Assembly: GCA_018136815.1 (NCBI GenBank)
Contig: CM030939.1
Span: 620,001-684,000, forward strand
DNA: 64,000 nt
DNA from: Isochrysis galbana
Lineage: Eukaryota; Haptophyta; Isochrysidales; Isochrysidaceae
Direction: 5' to 3'
Shown here: positions 9,868 through 18,554 of the stretch, piece after piece
Position numbering within the stretch: the stretch's first letter is position 1
How the letters are laid out: each line of letters begins with the position of its first letter
The notes under the pieces: model-generated
The model's input: only the letters and a program-made list of their open reading frames with translations
What the model was told of the DNA's origin: nothing
The model's database searches: none
Program-made: the position numbers and the translations under genes

Positions 9868-11568
9868 CATACAAAAAAAATCTTCTTACAAATTCCCGCT
9901 ACTTGTGCGGCGTGATGCAGGGTGCTAATGAACCTCCCTACTACCCAAACCTATCCCCTGTCAACCCCCTTCCCCTTCCCCAGTTCCCTCTTTAGCGGAG
10001 AAGCTGGTTTCGGGGAGGCCGTGCACGCTGCTTCGGCCAGGAGTCGGAGAGAAGGGGGCGGGAGACTGTGGCTTCTCCTTTGCTCTAGCTTTGCTCGGGG
10101 CTTCATTTCTTGCATCTCATGTGATCCTTCTTTGATCAAACGTTGTAGTTACTACTGGCCAAGTTTGCTATCCTAGTTGATGTTTCTTATGTCCAGATCT
10201 CTCGCCGCCTGCGAGAGGTCTTCCGAAGTTTCTAGGTTGAAGTCTTTATCCACCTTGTAAAGAGGGCTTATCATCTTCCGTATATGTTTGTTGCTCGGGG
10301 CGTGCAGCCCAATCTTCTCTCGCTGTTGCTTCAGCCTTTGAAAGAAACCGACCTTCGCCGTTACTAATAGGTGGTATCTCTTAAGGATGGCTCTTTGGAT
10401 CGATTTAGCGGACCTGCCATCCGCGTTACCGTATTGAATGTTGTAAAAATCCGTAAGAATATACCTCCACGCCAGGATACCTAAGTATCCCAAGGAGGGG
10501 TGAGGTCTGTCTACTTGGTAACAAAAGAGACGTTGGGCCGCTTCGTAGCCCGGCCTATGATTAATCCCTAAAAGTCCTTCTATGAATTCGAAAATGGGTT
10601 CCGTCGCAATACACGTGGCCAGATGGGTGGAGCTCTCGGGGGGTATACCGCAAAAGCGGCATGTCGGATCGTCTGCAAATCTGTTCGCCGTGGCTATTCT
10701 CCTATGTAGAATGTGTTTGAAGTGCATATACGAGTCTCTTGGGGTTAAAAAGTTGTATTTGTACAGCTGCGATATTTGTTTCCATTTCCCGGAGAGGACC
10801 GGTAATCTTTTTTCCCATTTCAATGTGGATTTCTGCCTCTTAGTTTTCCTCGTCGCGAGGAAAGCTTTAGTCAGCGCCCTGACATTAATATCTTCTAGCG
10901 TTTTATGCGTGTCTCTAAACATGTACTCTTGTGGAATAGGGTACGCCGTTTCCGCCGGCCCGTCATATGCACGTCCCCATTTCAGCAGAGTGTATAGCTC
11001 GTTAGGCACGGACTGTGGGCAGACCCGCTCGTGGATATGGGGTTCTCCCATAACATTGAGCTTGACTACGTGATAGTCTCCATCTCGGCGCAAATAGTAC
11101 TTTTGTTCTCTATCCACCAGAATTTCCCCTAGATCGTGCGCGTCCGGGTCTTCCTGGGGGGCTAGCTCGTGTTCCTCCAGGGCGGGGAGAGTAGACGCCG
11201 CTTCTTTCTTAGAAGATCTATATAACCTGTAGTGGCGCCTGCCATTCTTGATCTAGACCATTTGGCTATCTTTTCCCACGACTTCAAAAAGGGGCCTATT
11301 GATATGTAATTACCTCTATGGCGTATCCAACGCTCTCCTTCTGGTAGGTATGCCGCGCATGCTTCCGTGGTGTACACTTCCCCTGTGTCCGGGTTAATAG
11401 TGTTATGTATAATAATCGTCTGTAAAGACTCCCACTTAGCCCTATGGGAATGATGTAATGTCGGAGCTTTATGAAAGTAGTTATGCCATATTGGGGAGCC
11501 CTGGGTGGGCTGGGAGGTGGGAGCGGTCGGCGCGCGCTCCATCGCTAAAACTATAACAATAGTTTTAC
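9868..11568 (-). mobile_element. Non-LTR retrotransposon copy, internally deleted, with target duplication
   Basis: The element is 1,701 bp between exact 18-bp target duplications. Its 5' end, read on the minus strand, is TAAAACTATTGTTATAG, the same end as the copies at 25336 and 44990. The first codons (MERAPTAPTSQP at 11542) are joined almost directly to the last third of the LINE reverse transcriptase polyprotein, so the endonuclease and reverse transcriptase regions are missing. It must have been mobilised by enzymes supplied elsewhere, or deleted after insertion. It has landed in a transposase-like sequence that continues at 11587. Confidence 0.8.
10173..11117 (-). CDS. LINE polyprotein C-terminal region with CCHC zinc knuckle
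   Basis: A 314-residue open frame typical of the region after the reverse transcriptase in non-LTR elements. It contains NRFADDPTCRFCGIPPESST followed by HLATC, a zinc knuckle, and ends in a basic tail. The same domain appears as fragments at 29911-30330 and 30640-30750. The frame at 11162-11542 (MERAPTAPTSQP...) is the N-terminal part of the same element, in a different frame. It is an element remnant, not a host gene. Confidence 0.65.
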   Translation of the reverse strand: MDREQKYYLRRDGDYHVVKLNVMGEPHIHERVCPQSVPNELYTLLKWGRAYDGPAETAYPIPQEYMFRDTHKTLEDINVRALTKAFLATRKTKRQKSTLKWEKRLPVLSGKWKQISQLYKYNFLTPRDSYMHFKHILHRRIATANRFADDPTCRFCGIPPESSTHLATCIATEPIFEFIEGLLGINHRPGYEAAQRLFCYQVDRPHPSLGYLGILAWRYILTDFYNIQYGNADGRSAKSIQRAILKRYHLLVTAKVGFFQRLKQQREKIGLHAPSNKHIRKMISPLYKVDKDFNLETSEDLSQAARDLDIRNIN

Positions 11569-11586
11569 CACACCGTGCAGCATACA
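11569..11586. repeat. Target-site duplication (18 bp), right
   Basis: Second exact copy of CACACCGTGCAGCATACA (first at 9850-9867). Confidence 0.85.
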
Positions 11587-12117
11587 GGTGAACACTTCAA
11601 ATTGGAAACGGTCGAGGCCTTTCTCACACCGTGGCTGATGCTCGTGTCTCACACTGCAGCTGCAAGTCTTGTGTGGCAACAGGTGACGGGGGTAGCTATG
11701 AAGGGCTACTCTCAGATCCGCTGGTGGTCGCGCTGGGAGATTATGAAGCAGCTGGCCACAAAGTTCCATCACCTAGAGTCCTTTGTTGATCGCTTGGAAA
11801 ATCGCGGCATTGGCGATGCAACGACTCGTGCTTTGTGTGACATTTTGCAGACCAAGAAGGAGCGGTTGCGGCTAGAGCTCGCGGCAGCCCTCAGCCCTGG
11901 ACATGGGGCTATTGTGCTCGACAACATACAAATACAAACTCGAGGGGGACGGGCTCGAAAAATCCTCCTAGCTCATGATGCTCTGGAAGAGATCCTCAGT
12001 AACTATCACACGATAGGTGAGGAGGCTAGCAGCATGCCCAATCTTGCAGGTGTCCTTCGTGCTGCACAGCCCCTTGTTGTTAGTTTGCAAACGTACGACG
12101 TACGAGTGGTTCGACTG
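11587..12117 (+). pseudogene. Transposase-like C-terminal fragment (hAT-type suspected)
   Basis: The open frame reads GYSQIRWWSRWEIMKQLATK, then HHLESFVDRLE and KKERLRLELAAALS. The WWS-W pattern followed by a leucine-rich helix and LELAA resembles the distal part of hAT-like transposase-derived proteins found in many eukaryotes. The family assignment is from memory of the pattern and is tentative. Its left side is broken by the LINE insertion (duplicated site 11569-11586); on the right it runs into an LTR-related scrap at about 12118. Confidence 0.4.
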
Positions 12118-12700
12118 ACGAATTGGAATGGCCCATAGGACCTGAGGGCAATGAGGAAGGAGGTATGCCGGCAGGGATGAAACGTTGTCCGAGATAGGAA
12201 CGAGCGACGACTCCTCTGCCCGTGGCGAGTCGGCGGAGATCACGGCGGCAAGCGGTGCAGAGGAGAGACGAGGGCGAGTGGAGACGAGGGACGGGACGCG
12301 ACGCCGATTGTTGACCATAAGGGTCAAGCGGCCATCGCGCCCAGCATCCGGCGACTGTTCGATACAGGCGGCGTATGCTTCCAGGAAATCGTTTCCCAGG
12401 AGAAGCATAGGCGCACCTTCGACAACGAGGAAACGGTGTCGGAATTCGACACCGGAGAGAGAAAAGACCAACGTGGCGTATCCGCGAGTACGGAGGGGGT
12501 TACCATCCGGTCCAACAACGGCAGGTCGGTCCGAAGCGTGTTCGACTAAGACGCAAGCGTCGCGAGGGTTAGGGTTAGTAGGGGGTGTCCGTTTTGTAGG
12601 ACTTCTTCCCGAGGTCCTCTGACTGATCTGAGACCACCGTTGGGTAGAGCATGAGCCTACCGACGTATCTTTTACGTTCCCAGGGCCTGAGGACACCTAG
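12118..12700 (-). mobile_element. Ty3/gypsy fragment with protease end
   Basis: The minus strand reads a stretch around GVEFRHRFLVVEGAPMLLLG, then NDFLEAY, the C-terminal half of a retropepsin (hydrophobic-hydrophobic-G-x-D-F-L). It is followed leftwards by about 45 bp matching the start of the LTR at 34939 and the scrap at 45612. It is an isolated, broken fossil fragment with no reverse transcriptase attached. Confidence 0.55.
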
Positions 12701-14894
12701 GTTTTTTTCACCTTTTTTTTCTTCTATCTGACGACAAGGCTGTGTCGGTTTTTCTTTGAGCATCATTCTCATGTGGGTGACGTTTTGTAAAACTTTTGTT
12801 TCACGAATTCATTCGATATTTCATGTGTACTGCTTGCTCAGTTGCACGCTGGGATTTGTAGCGATTGGGACAAGTGTGCGCTAATATGCCGGTTTAGACA
12901 AGTGTGCGCTACGGTTAGGACACATGTCCGCTACACGGCGATTGATGACGAGTGCGCGCTACATGGCGATTGGGACAAGTGGAGAGCCTCGTGGCGCCCC
13001 CCGGACGCGGGTCGAAGTTGGGCACGCACGGCGCGTCGTGACGACGTCATCACCGGGTCCCGCGATCCCGACGATGAATAAGAAACCTGGGCACTTTAGT
13101 ACAGTAGCCAAAAGTGGTCCGAGGAACAGAAGAGAAGAAAAGAGGAGAGCGGCGCGCGCGACGGCGGCAAGAGGCGGAGTGCCCGTGGTGGAGAGAGAGG
13201 CCTGGGGGTCGGTAGGGCCGTCCCGCTGGGCCGCCCTGCGCCAGCTGCGGTCGGGGTGGGGCCACACGAGGCGCGAGCACCTTGCAGGCGCCCTGCTGCC
13301 GAGCCTGGCGTCAGCGGAGTGGCCCTGGAGGGGCTGGACCCCTGGGTGCCCCTCCCTCGTGTTGTTGGGGCGAAGTGGGCCGGGAGAGGGAGCCAGAGCT
13401 TGGCAGAGGCGATGTGATCGCGGGAGGCACCAGCGGAGGGAGAGGGAGCCCGCGGGGCATGGCGGCGGCAAGCACATTGTCAGCGCAGGCAGCAGCTGCT
13501 CGGACGGCGCCCTCGACCCATCGCCGAGGGAGGGCGTGAGAATGGCGAGTGTGGTGGTGGCTCGGGCGGCGGGAGTGGCTCGGGCGTGTTTTACTCGGCT
13601 AACGGTGACTCGGCTAGTGGCGACGGCGGCGGCTTCAGCGGTGGCGGCAGCATCACGGGGGGCGGCTCGCTCCGCACGAGCTGCGTACAACCAAGCATAG
13701 ACAAGTTGCGCACACCGACGCGGTGTGTCATTTCGCGCCTCTTAACCGTGACCCCACAGCAGCATCTCCGCGCCCAGCATCCAGCATCTGTGCAGGGCTC
13801 CGGCAGCCACAGCGAATGGCGGATCGCTCGAAGGGTGCCTGTGCACTGCCACCACGGCGCCGGCCATGAACCCGCGCCGCCATGCCGTCGAGCGAGGTGC
13901 GCCGCCGCCATGCCGTCAAGCGAGGGGCACTTCACCGCCAACTTCGCACCTGCGCGTGCAGTGGGAGAGGGAAGGTTCAGTGAGCGGTGCGCTGGCCGAG
14001 TTGGTGGAGCTGTACACGTGGATCTCTTGGCACATCCGTGAGTTCATGGGATAGTTGCTCTCGATGTTGGACGAGTAGAACTTCAAGATACTCCTCATAA
14101 CACAAGAGGCGCGCCCCGCCCGGCGCCACTAGGCCGCCCCGGGCGCGCCATGCCACCCAGCGCACCTTCCCACCCGCCACTTATCTGCACCTGCACCTGT
14201 GCCTTCCCTCTATGTGTGGACAGAGAATCACCTCGCTCCTTGACCGTTTCGGCGAAATCTCCTCTTGGTTGGCGCGTTGGCGCGAGGTGGCCGTCACGCT
14301 TCTGCTACCGATGATGGAGAAGTTTGCTGACAACCAAGTTGTCATCCGACTGGCCCAGCTTGCCATCATCTGTTCGCTCATGGGGCTCTTCTCACCTGCA
14401 CACGGGTTGATGCCGTTGCTGTCATATTCACTAACAAAATTTCTAGCAACCCTGTCCCCCCCTCGATCACTGTGCCTCCCTCCTCTTCACCGCTAGGGCC
14501 GCCTCTGCCGTCGTCGAACACTCCGCAGTTGTTGCCGCCGCCGCCACCGCCGCCACCTTGGTCGCTACCCACTCCGGCGCGCCCACCCGCTCAAATACTT
14601 GAGACGCCACCCATGGTCATATTGTTGCCCGTCGAGCACGACCACCACCGCCGCAATGGTCCTCGTCGCTGCTGCTGTCGCCACCTGCACCCTCATCGCC
14701 ACTATCGACGCCTGGTCGCCGCCAACGCCTGAGCTATCACCGTCGCCGGCGCCCGCGACAGCACCTATGGTCACGCCTGCTCTCAGCAGCCGATGTCGGA
14801 TCCGTATTGGACCTTGTGTTGCCGCTACTTTGCGTTACTACGGCGGCGCCCGCGTAGATCTCGTCGGTTCCAATGGTAGGTGCGCACTGTCCTT
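12701..14894. other. GC-rich region without a confident gene
   Basis: Several overlapping open frames occur on both strands, as expected at this GC content, and none is recognisable. A frame at 14212-14493 (plus) has a plausible helical stretch (VAVTLLLPMMEKFADNQVVI) followed by polyproline; it may be a decayed gene. The short GGGTTAGGGTTAG at 12566-12578 is too small to call telomeric. C- and CCG-rich runs lie at 14456-14590. The sequence around 14180-14230 weakly resembles the last 60 bp of the window. Confidence 0.3.
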
Positions 14895-15521
14895 CTACCG
14901 CATGGCTGCAGTGGCCAACGGTGTGAGTCGTCCCGTATCAACCGAATCTGTAGCGGTTTCCGTTCCCTTGATGTCGGCGGCTGCTCCCTGGCAGCCAGCG
15001 CGATAAGGCCCCACCCCAAATGAGTCAAAGCACCGCCCGCCGCTCGGCGTAGGAGCCAAGCTTGCTCCCGCACCGGCCTCGCCTGCAGCGCGTCCATCCA
15101 CCACCTCCTCCTCATCCGATTGAATGTCGATCTCCTCTTCGCTCTGCGGCGCCGCAAGCAAGCAGCCATTGCTCTGCTGTCGTACGAGCGCTGGCACACC
15201 CCTGGCATGGAGCAGGGCAACCGCTTCCTCTTCCAGCTCTGCTACACACCCCATGGCGTGCGTCGCTAAGAAGCCCGCCCTGTACGAGCCGACAGCCGCC
15301 TCAATATCCCAGAGGTGTGCGAGGACACCGATGCTCTCGCTTCTCACACCGATTGTCTCAAAGGAAGGGAGGCCGAGCAAGGCGCTTGCGGCCGCACAGA
15401 CAGCAGAGAAGCTGGCATACCCACCACAGACCACGATCGAGCGCACTGCAGCCGCACAAGCAGCCTCCGCCGCCGGAAGCGCCCCAACGCTCACCGACGG
15501 CGGACCCGTCGACCGACGCAT
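14895..15521 (-). CDS. Hypothetical protein fragment with acidic tail
   Basis: A 208-residue open frame with a non-repetitive middle (SIGVLAHLWDIEAAVGSYRA, then GFLATHAMGCVAELEEEA) and an acidic stretch (SEEEIDIQSDEEEVVDG). The composition of the middle looks protein-like rather than a shadow, but I recognise no family and no start or intron can be defended. The last 30 residues fall in sequence shared with 9139-9165, which is repeat-derived. Confidence 0.3.
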   Translation of the reverse strand: MRRSTGPPSVSVGALPAAEAACAAAVRSIVVCGGYASFSAVCAAASALLGLPSFETIGVRSESIGVLAHLWDIEAAVGSYRAGFLATHAMGCVAELEEEAVALLHARGVPALVRQQSNGCLLAAPQSEEEIDIQSDEEEVVDGRAAGEAGAGASLAPTPSGGRCFDSFGVGPYRAGCQGAAADIKGTETATDSVDTGRLTPLATAAMR

Positions 15522-15565
15522 CGCCTCCCCCCCCCCACCCCCTCTTCCGTTCCTCCTCCTCTTCC

Positions 15566-15710
15566 GTCAGAGTTTTATTGTTGTATTGGTATAACCTTAG
15601 TGCTGCGGGACTGTAGCCCTTCGACGTGCGCGGTTGGCGCATGGCTCGTCCGGTGTATGTGGCTACGAATGCTAGCTAACAAGATGTCATACGACGCTAT
15701 AAGTTCTAAC
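15566..15710 (+). repeat. Dispersed repeat R1, copy 1
   Basis: Begins GTCAGAGTTTTATTGTTG and ends CGCTATAAGTTCTAAC; copies lie at 52244-52519 and 63514-63676. This copy lacks a block of about 30 bp (CGGCAACGGAGCCCC...) that the others carry. No open frame or TIR was seen; it could be a short non-autonomous element or the 3' end of a larger one. Confidence 0.75.
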
Positions 15711-15725
15711 ACGGACGGTGCCTAT

Positions 15726-15728
<3 letters not shown>

Positions 15729-15812
<84 letters not shown>
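15729..15812. repeat. (CT)n microsatellite
   Basis: About 84 bp of CT dinucleotides, ending just before the target duplication of the LINE derivative. Confidence 0.95.
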
Positions 15813-15815
<3 letters not shown>

Positions 15816-15830
15816 GAGTTATCCAAGAAT
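15813..15830. repeat. Target-site duplication (18 bp), left
   Basis: TTAGAGTTATCCAAGAAT is repeated exactly at 16971-16988. Confidence 0.85.
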
Positions 15831-16970
15831 CAAAAAACTATTGTTATAGTTTGAACTATGGAGCGTGCCGCGACCGCTCCCGAGCCCCAGGCGACCCTCG
15901 CCACCGCGCCCCACCTGGGACGCCCCATGCCGCCCGAGGCGGCTCGTCAGAAAGCCCTCTCAATGCCCATCCAACCCATCCAAACCACACCCGCGCAGGC
16001 GCGCGGGGTGGCGAGCACTGGCACCGAACAGGTTGCCACCATGGCTCTGCGTAGCATGCAGGGGGTCTTTGAGACCCCCTCCAACAGTGGGAAACCCTCC
16101 CACCCCAAGAGCACCTCATGTGGGAGGGCAGCTTTGCTGCCCTCCCCATGGTGGAAACCTCTACCATCAGCGCACCCATCATGGGAGGGCACTTCACAAC
16201 CATCAATCTCCTACGGAGAGCACCCCATGCTTCTGTTTCCCAACTTGTTGACACACTTGTTTTCTTCACCCCACTCTTGTGGGCCACAAGTACCTACAGC
16301 TCAGTGCCCTGCCTTGGGCCCTCTTTCAACACTAGACTCCCTCTCCCACTCCCCCTTCACACCACAACCAACCCAAACAGCACGAACCCCCTCACCCTCT
16401 GTTTCAAGCACCAAAAAGTTCAACTCAAGACCCATGTTGATACACTTATCGTTTTCACCCCACTCTTGTGGGCCACAACTACCTGCAACTCAATGCCCTT
16501 CGGGCCCTCTTCCAATACTTGAATCCCTCTCCCACTCCCTCTTCCAACTACAACCAACCCAAGAAGCACAAACCCCCTCGTTCTCTGTTTCAAGCACCAA
16601 TTATTTCGACTCAAGACAAGAGGGGGGACATGTCTTGAGGCGGCGTCGCTGCCCATGCCTAGCGCAAGGGTATAGCGCCCCCACTCAGACATCTCCTTCC
16701 CCACAGCTCCTCTCTGAGGAGTTGCTCCTCTCCCTCCCATTAGGCCCCCTTGCCTGCGAGACCAGAACAGGATCCTGGCATAGGGGGCTGTCTGAGTGTG
16801 GAGGGAGGGGCGCTCTGGCTAGCGCAGGTAGAAAGCTAGTGAGGAGCTGGGTGGCATGAGGGGGGAAGGGTGCTTGCGCTTGCCGCGGCAGGGTGTCCTG
16901 TCTTGAGTGAGCGCTAGTCCCGTTCCTTTGCCGCGCCGCGACCCATAAAAATTTGTTAAAAATTAAATTA
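15831..16970 (+). mobile_element. Short LINE-derived retroelement, complete insertion
   Basis: A 1,140-bp insertion between exact 18-bp target duplications. It starts with CAAAAAACTATTGTTATAG, has an ATG at 15858 opening a frame (MERAATAPEPQ) of low-complexity proline/serine-rich sequence, and ends AAAATTTGTTAAAAATTAAA. No reverse transcriptase is present. The first ~300 bp and the last ~175 bp are nearly identical to those of the insertion at 22089-23365, whereas the middles differ. It is thus a non-autonomous derivative that keeps the LINE 5' and 3' ends. An internal tandem duplication of about 190 bp spans about 16236-16620. Confidence 0.8.
16236..16620 (+). repeat. Tandem duplication (~190-bp unit) inside the LINE derivative
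   Basis: The blocks around 16236-16430 and 16431-16620 share the order CACCCCACTCTTGTGGGCC, then CCCTCTCCCACTCCC, then CTGTTTCAAGCACCAA, with point differences. The second block also recurs in reverse complement at 45495-45660. Confidence 0.7.
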
Positions 16971-16988
16971 TTAGAGTTATCCAAGAAT
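16971..16988. repeat. Target-site duplication (18 bp), right
   Basis: Second exact copy of TTAGAGTTATCCAAGAAT. Confidence 0.85.
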
Positions 16989-17480
16989 TTGGTGCGTGCG
17001 TACGTCCGCAAGATGGGCGACGCGAAGGTGGATGCCACGACGGTCTGGGACCACCCGAACATGTCGCACGATATCAATCAACGATTCGAGTCCATTATCC
17101 GGAACGACAAGGTCGACGCGGCTCGCGGCGTGGATAATGCGACCAAGTTCGGCGAGTGTCTTGCAAAGACCCGCTTCCGCGTCGAGAACCACGAGCTTCC
17201 TCGTTCGGCCCTTTCGTGCGTCAACTTATGCCAGCGCTACCTGAGCCCGTACGAACAGGCCCGTGCTGGCCAACAACAAATGTCGGTCACGGTCGCCGCC
17301 GTGACGCCGCCGGCGAGTACTTCCAAGGCCACAAAGACCGCCAAGGTTGCTAAGGCTGCCTCTAACCCCGCGGACACTACGGCTTCGATGGTCGCCGCCG
17401 TCCAAGCGGCGGTGGCCGAGGCATTAAAATCGCCAAACAACAACTCGAACCGCAAGGCGACTGGCGCTGACAACCGTCGG
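16989..17480 (+). other. Unrecognised coding fragment, possibly Gag-like
   Basis: An open frame continues through the right target duplication (LSKN) into about 160 residues: MGDAKVDATTVWDHPNMSHD, a cysteine pair, CQRYLSPYEQARAG, then an Ala/Thr/Lys-rich stretch. The layout, a helical part followed by a basic low-complexity tail, is compatible with a retroelement Gag, but there is no zinc knuckle or other diagnostic motif. It ends where the partial copy of the small membrane protein gene begins at about 17519. Confidence 0.25.
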
Positions 17481-17518
17481 GCTCCGCCTCCGCCTACGAA
17501 TTACTCCCGCAAGAAGGG

Positions 17519-17615
17519 CGATGCCCACTGCCAGAAAAATACGCCACTTGCCGCGTCTGGTCTTCCATTCCTTGGCAAGCTGCGCGTCGTCAATGAAAAC
17601 CGGGTACGCCATCGA
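17519..17615 (-). pseudogene. Partial copy of the 71-residue membrane protein gene
   Basis: Starting at 17612 on the minus strand the sequence gives MAYPVFIDDAQLAKEWKTRR and the first part of the membrane segment (WRIFLAVGIALLA), then departs from the copies at 34053 and 50382. Only about 35 codons are shared, so it is a remnant. Confidence 0.7.
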
Positions 17616-17639
17616 TTTCTTTCAAATCCGTGCGGACAT

Positions 17640-18446
17640 GGCGCGCGGTGCGCGACGCGTTGGTGGAGCGGACGCTGCGTGGCGAGGCGACCGAGCACCT
17701 CGTTCAGTGGGTGGCGACCGGCGGCTCGAAGCACGCGAGGCGTGACCGCCGCGAGTCAACAGGTGGGACCTGAACAATATGCTGGTCAATCTACACAAAT
17801 TCTTCAGTGGTGGCCGATGCCAGATCCGCAAGCATTCACCAATTCAAGGGTGGGAAGGACACTTTACCACATCGAATCACTCCAAGCACCCCTCAGCTCT
17901 TACTTCTACGGCTGTGGGGGTCGTGCGACGAAAGCAACGGCCGTCCGCTCTGCACCACAGCGCCGGGCAGGTGTCGAATCTAGGCTTGTTTCCTCTTTGG
18001 AGCCTCGGTGACGCACCGGCAGCTAGCGCGGCACGCGCTTCACCCGGGGAGCCCGGAACAGGCTCATCGGGAGAGCGGGGAAGGTCAACGACGGGCATGG
18101 GAGGTGTACGGGAGAAGGGCACGGAACGCGAATCGGAGAGGCGGAGAGTGCGAGAAAGGGCGCGGCGAGATAGGGCCGCTTGGTTTGGACTTATAGGAAC
18201 TCGGGTACTCAGAAGGGTTACTCGGAAGACTCGGGGCTTGGGGTACTCGGGGGGGCTACAGGTCGCCAACAGGCACTCACCACCCCTCAACTCAAACACT
18301 CACCAACGACATTCACAGTAACAGGGCGGGAACATACATTAAACGAACCCCCCTCTGATACAGGAGTGCCCACCAGAAAAGGAGAGAGAGCGAGGGAGAG
18401 AGAAGGGGAACGAGGACTCGAGGGTCAAAACACAATTCGGACTCCA
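17640..18446. other. No recognisable gene
   Basis: Short open frames only. A plus-strand run near 17630-17760 (ERTLRGEATEHLVQWVATGG) looks locally protein-like but is unassigned. Confidence 0.3.
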
Positions 18447-18540
18447 GGGGGGGGGAAACTGCGGACGGGGGGGGAAACTGAGGAAGGGGGGGGAAACTGA
18501 GGCAGGGGGGGGGGGGAAATGCGGAAGGGGGGGGGAACTG
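18447..18540. repeat. G-run tandem array
   Basis: Five runs of 8-12 G separated by short AAACTGCGGA-type linkers, period about 19-20 bp. Such spacing could support G-quadruplexes on the plus strand. It lies just outside the right arm of the inverted duplication. Confidence 0.8.
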
Positions 18541-18554
18541 AAATCAGCAGAGGG

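Noticed and set aside
12566-12578. GGGTTAGGGTTAG resembling telomere repeats
   Set aside because: Only two units; no array and no other sign of a chromosome end or internal telomere.
12924-13700. A 258-codon plus-strand frame
   Set aside because: An equally long frame is open on the opposite strand and neither has recognisable content; GC-driven.
14180-14232. Similarity between this stretch and the last bases of the window
   Set aside because: Only about 20-40 bases with several mismatches; too weak to call a repeat family.
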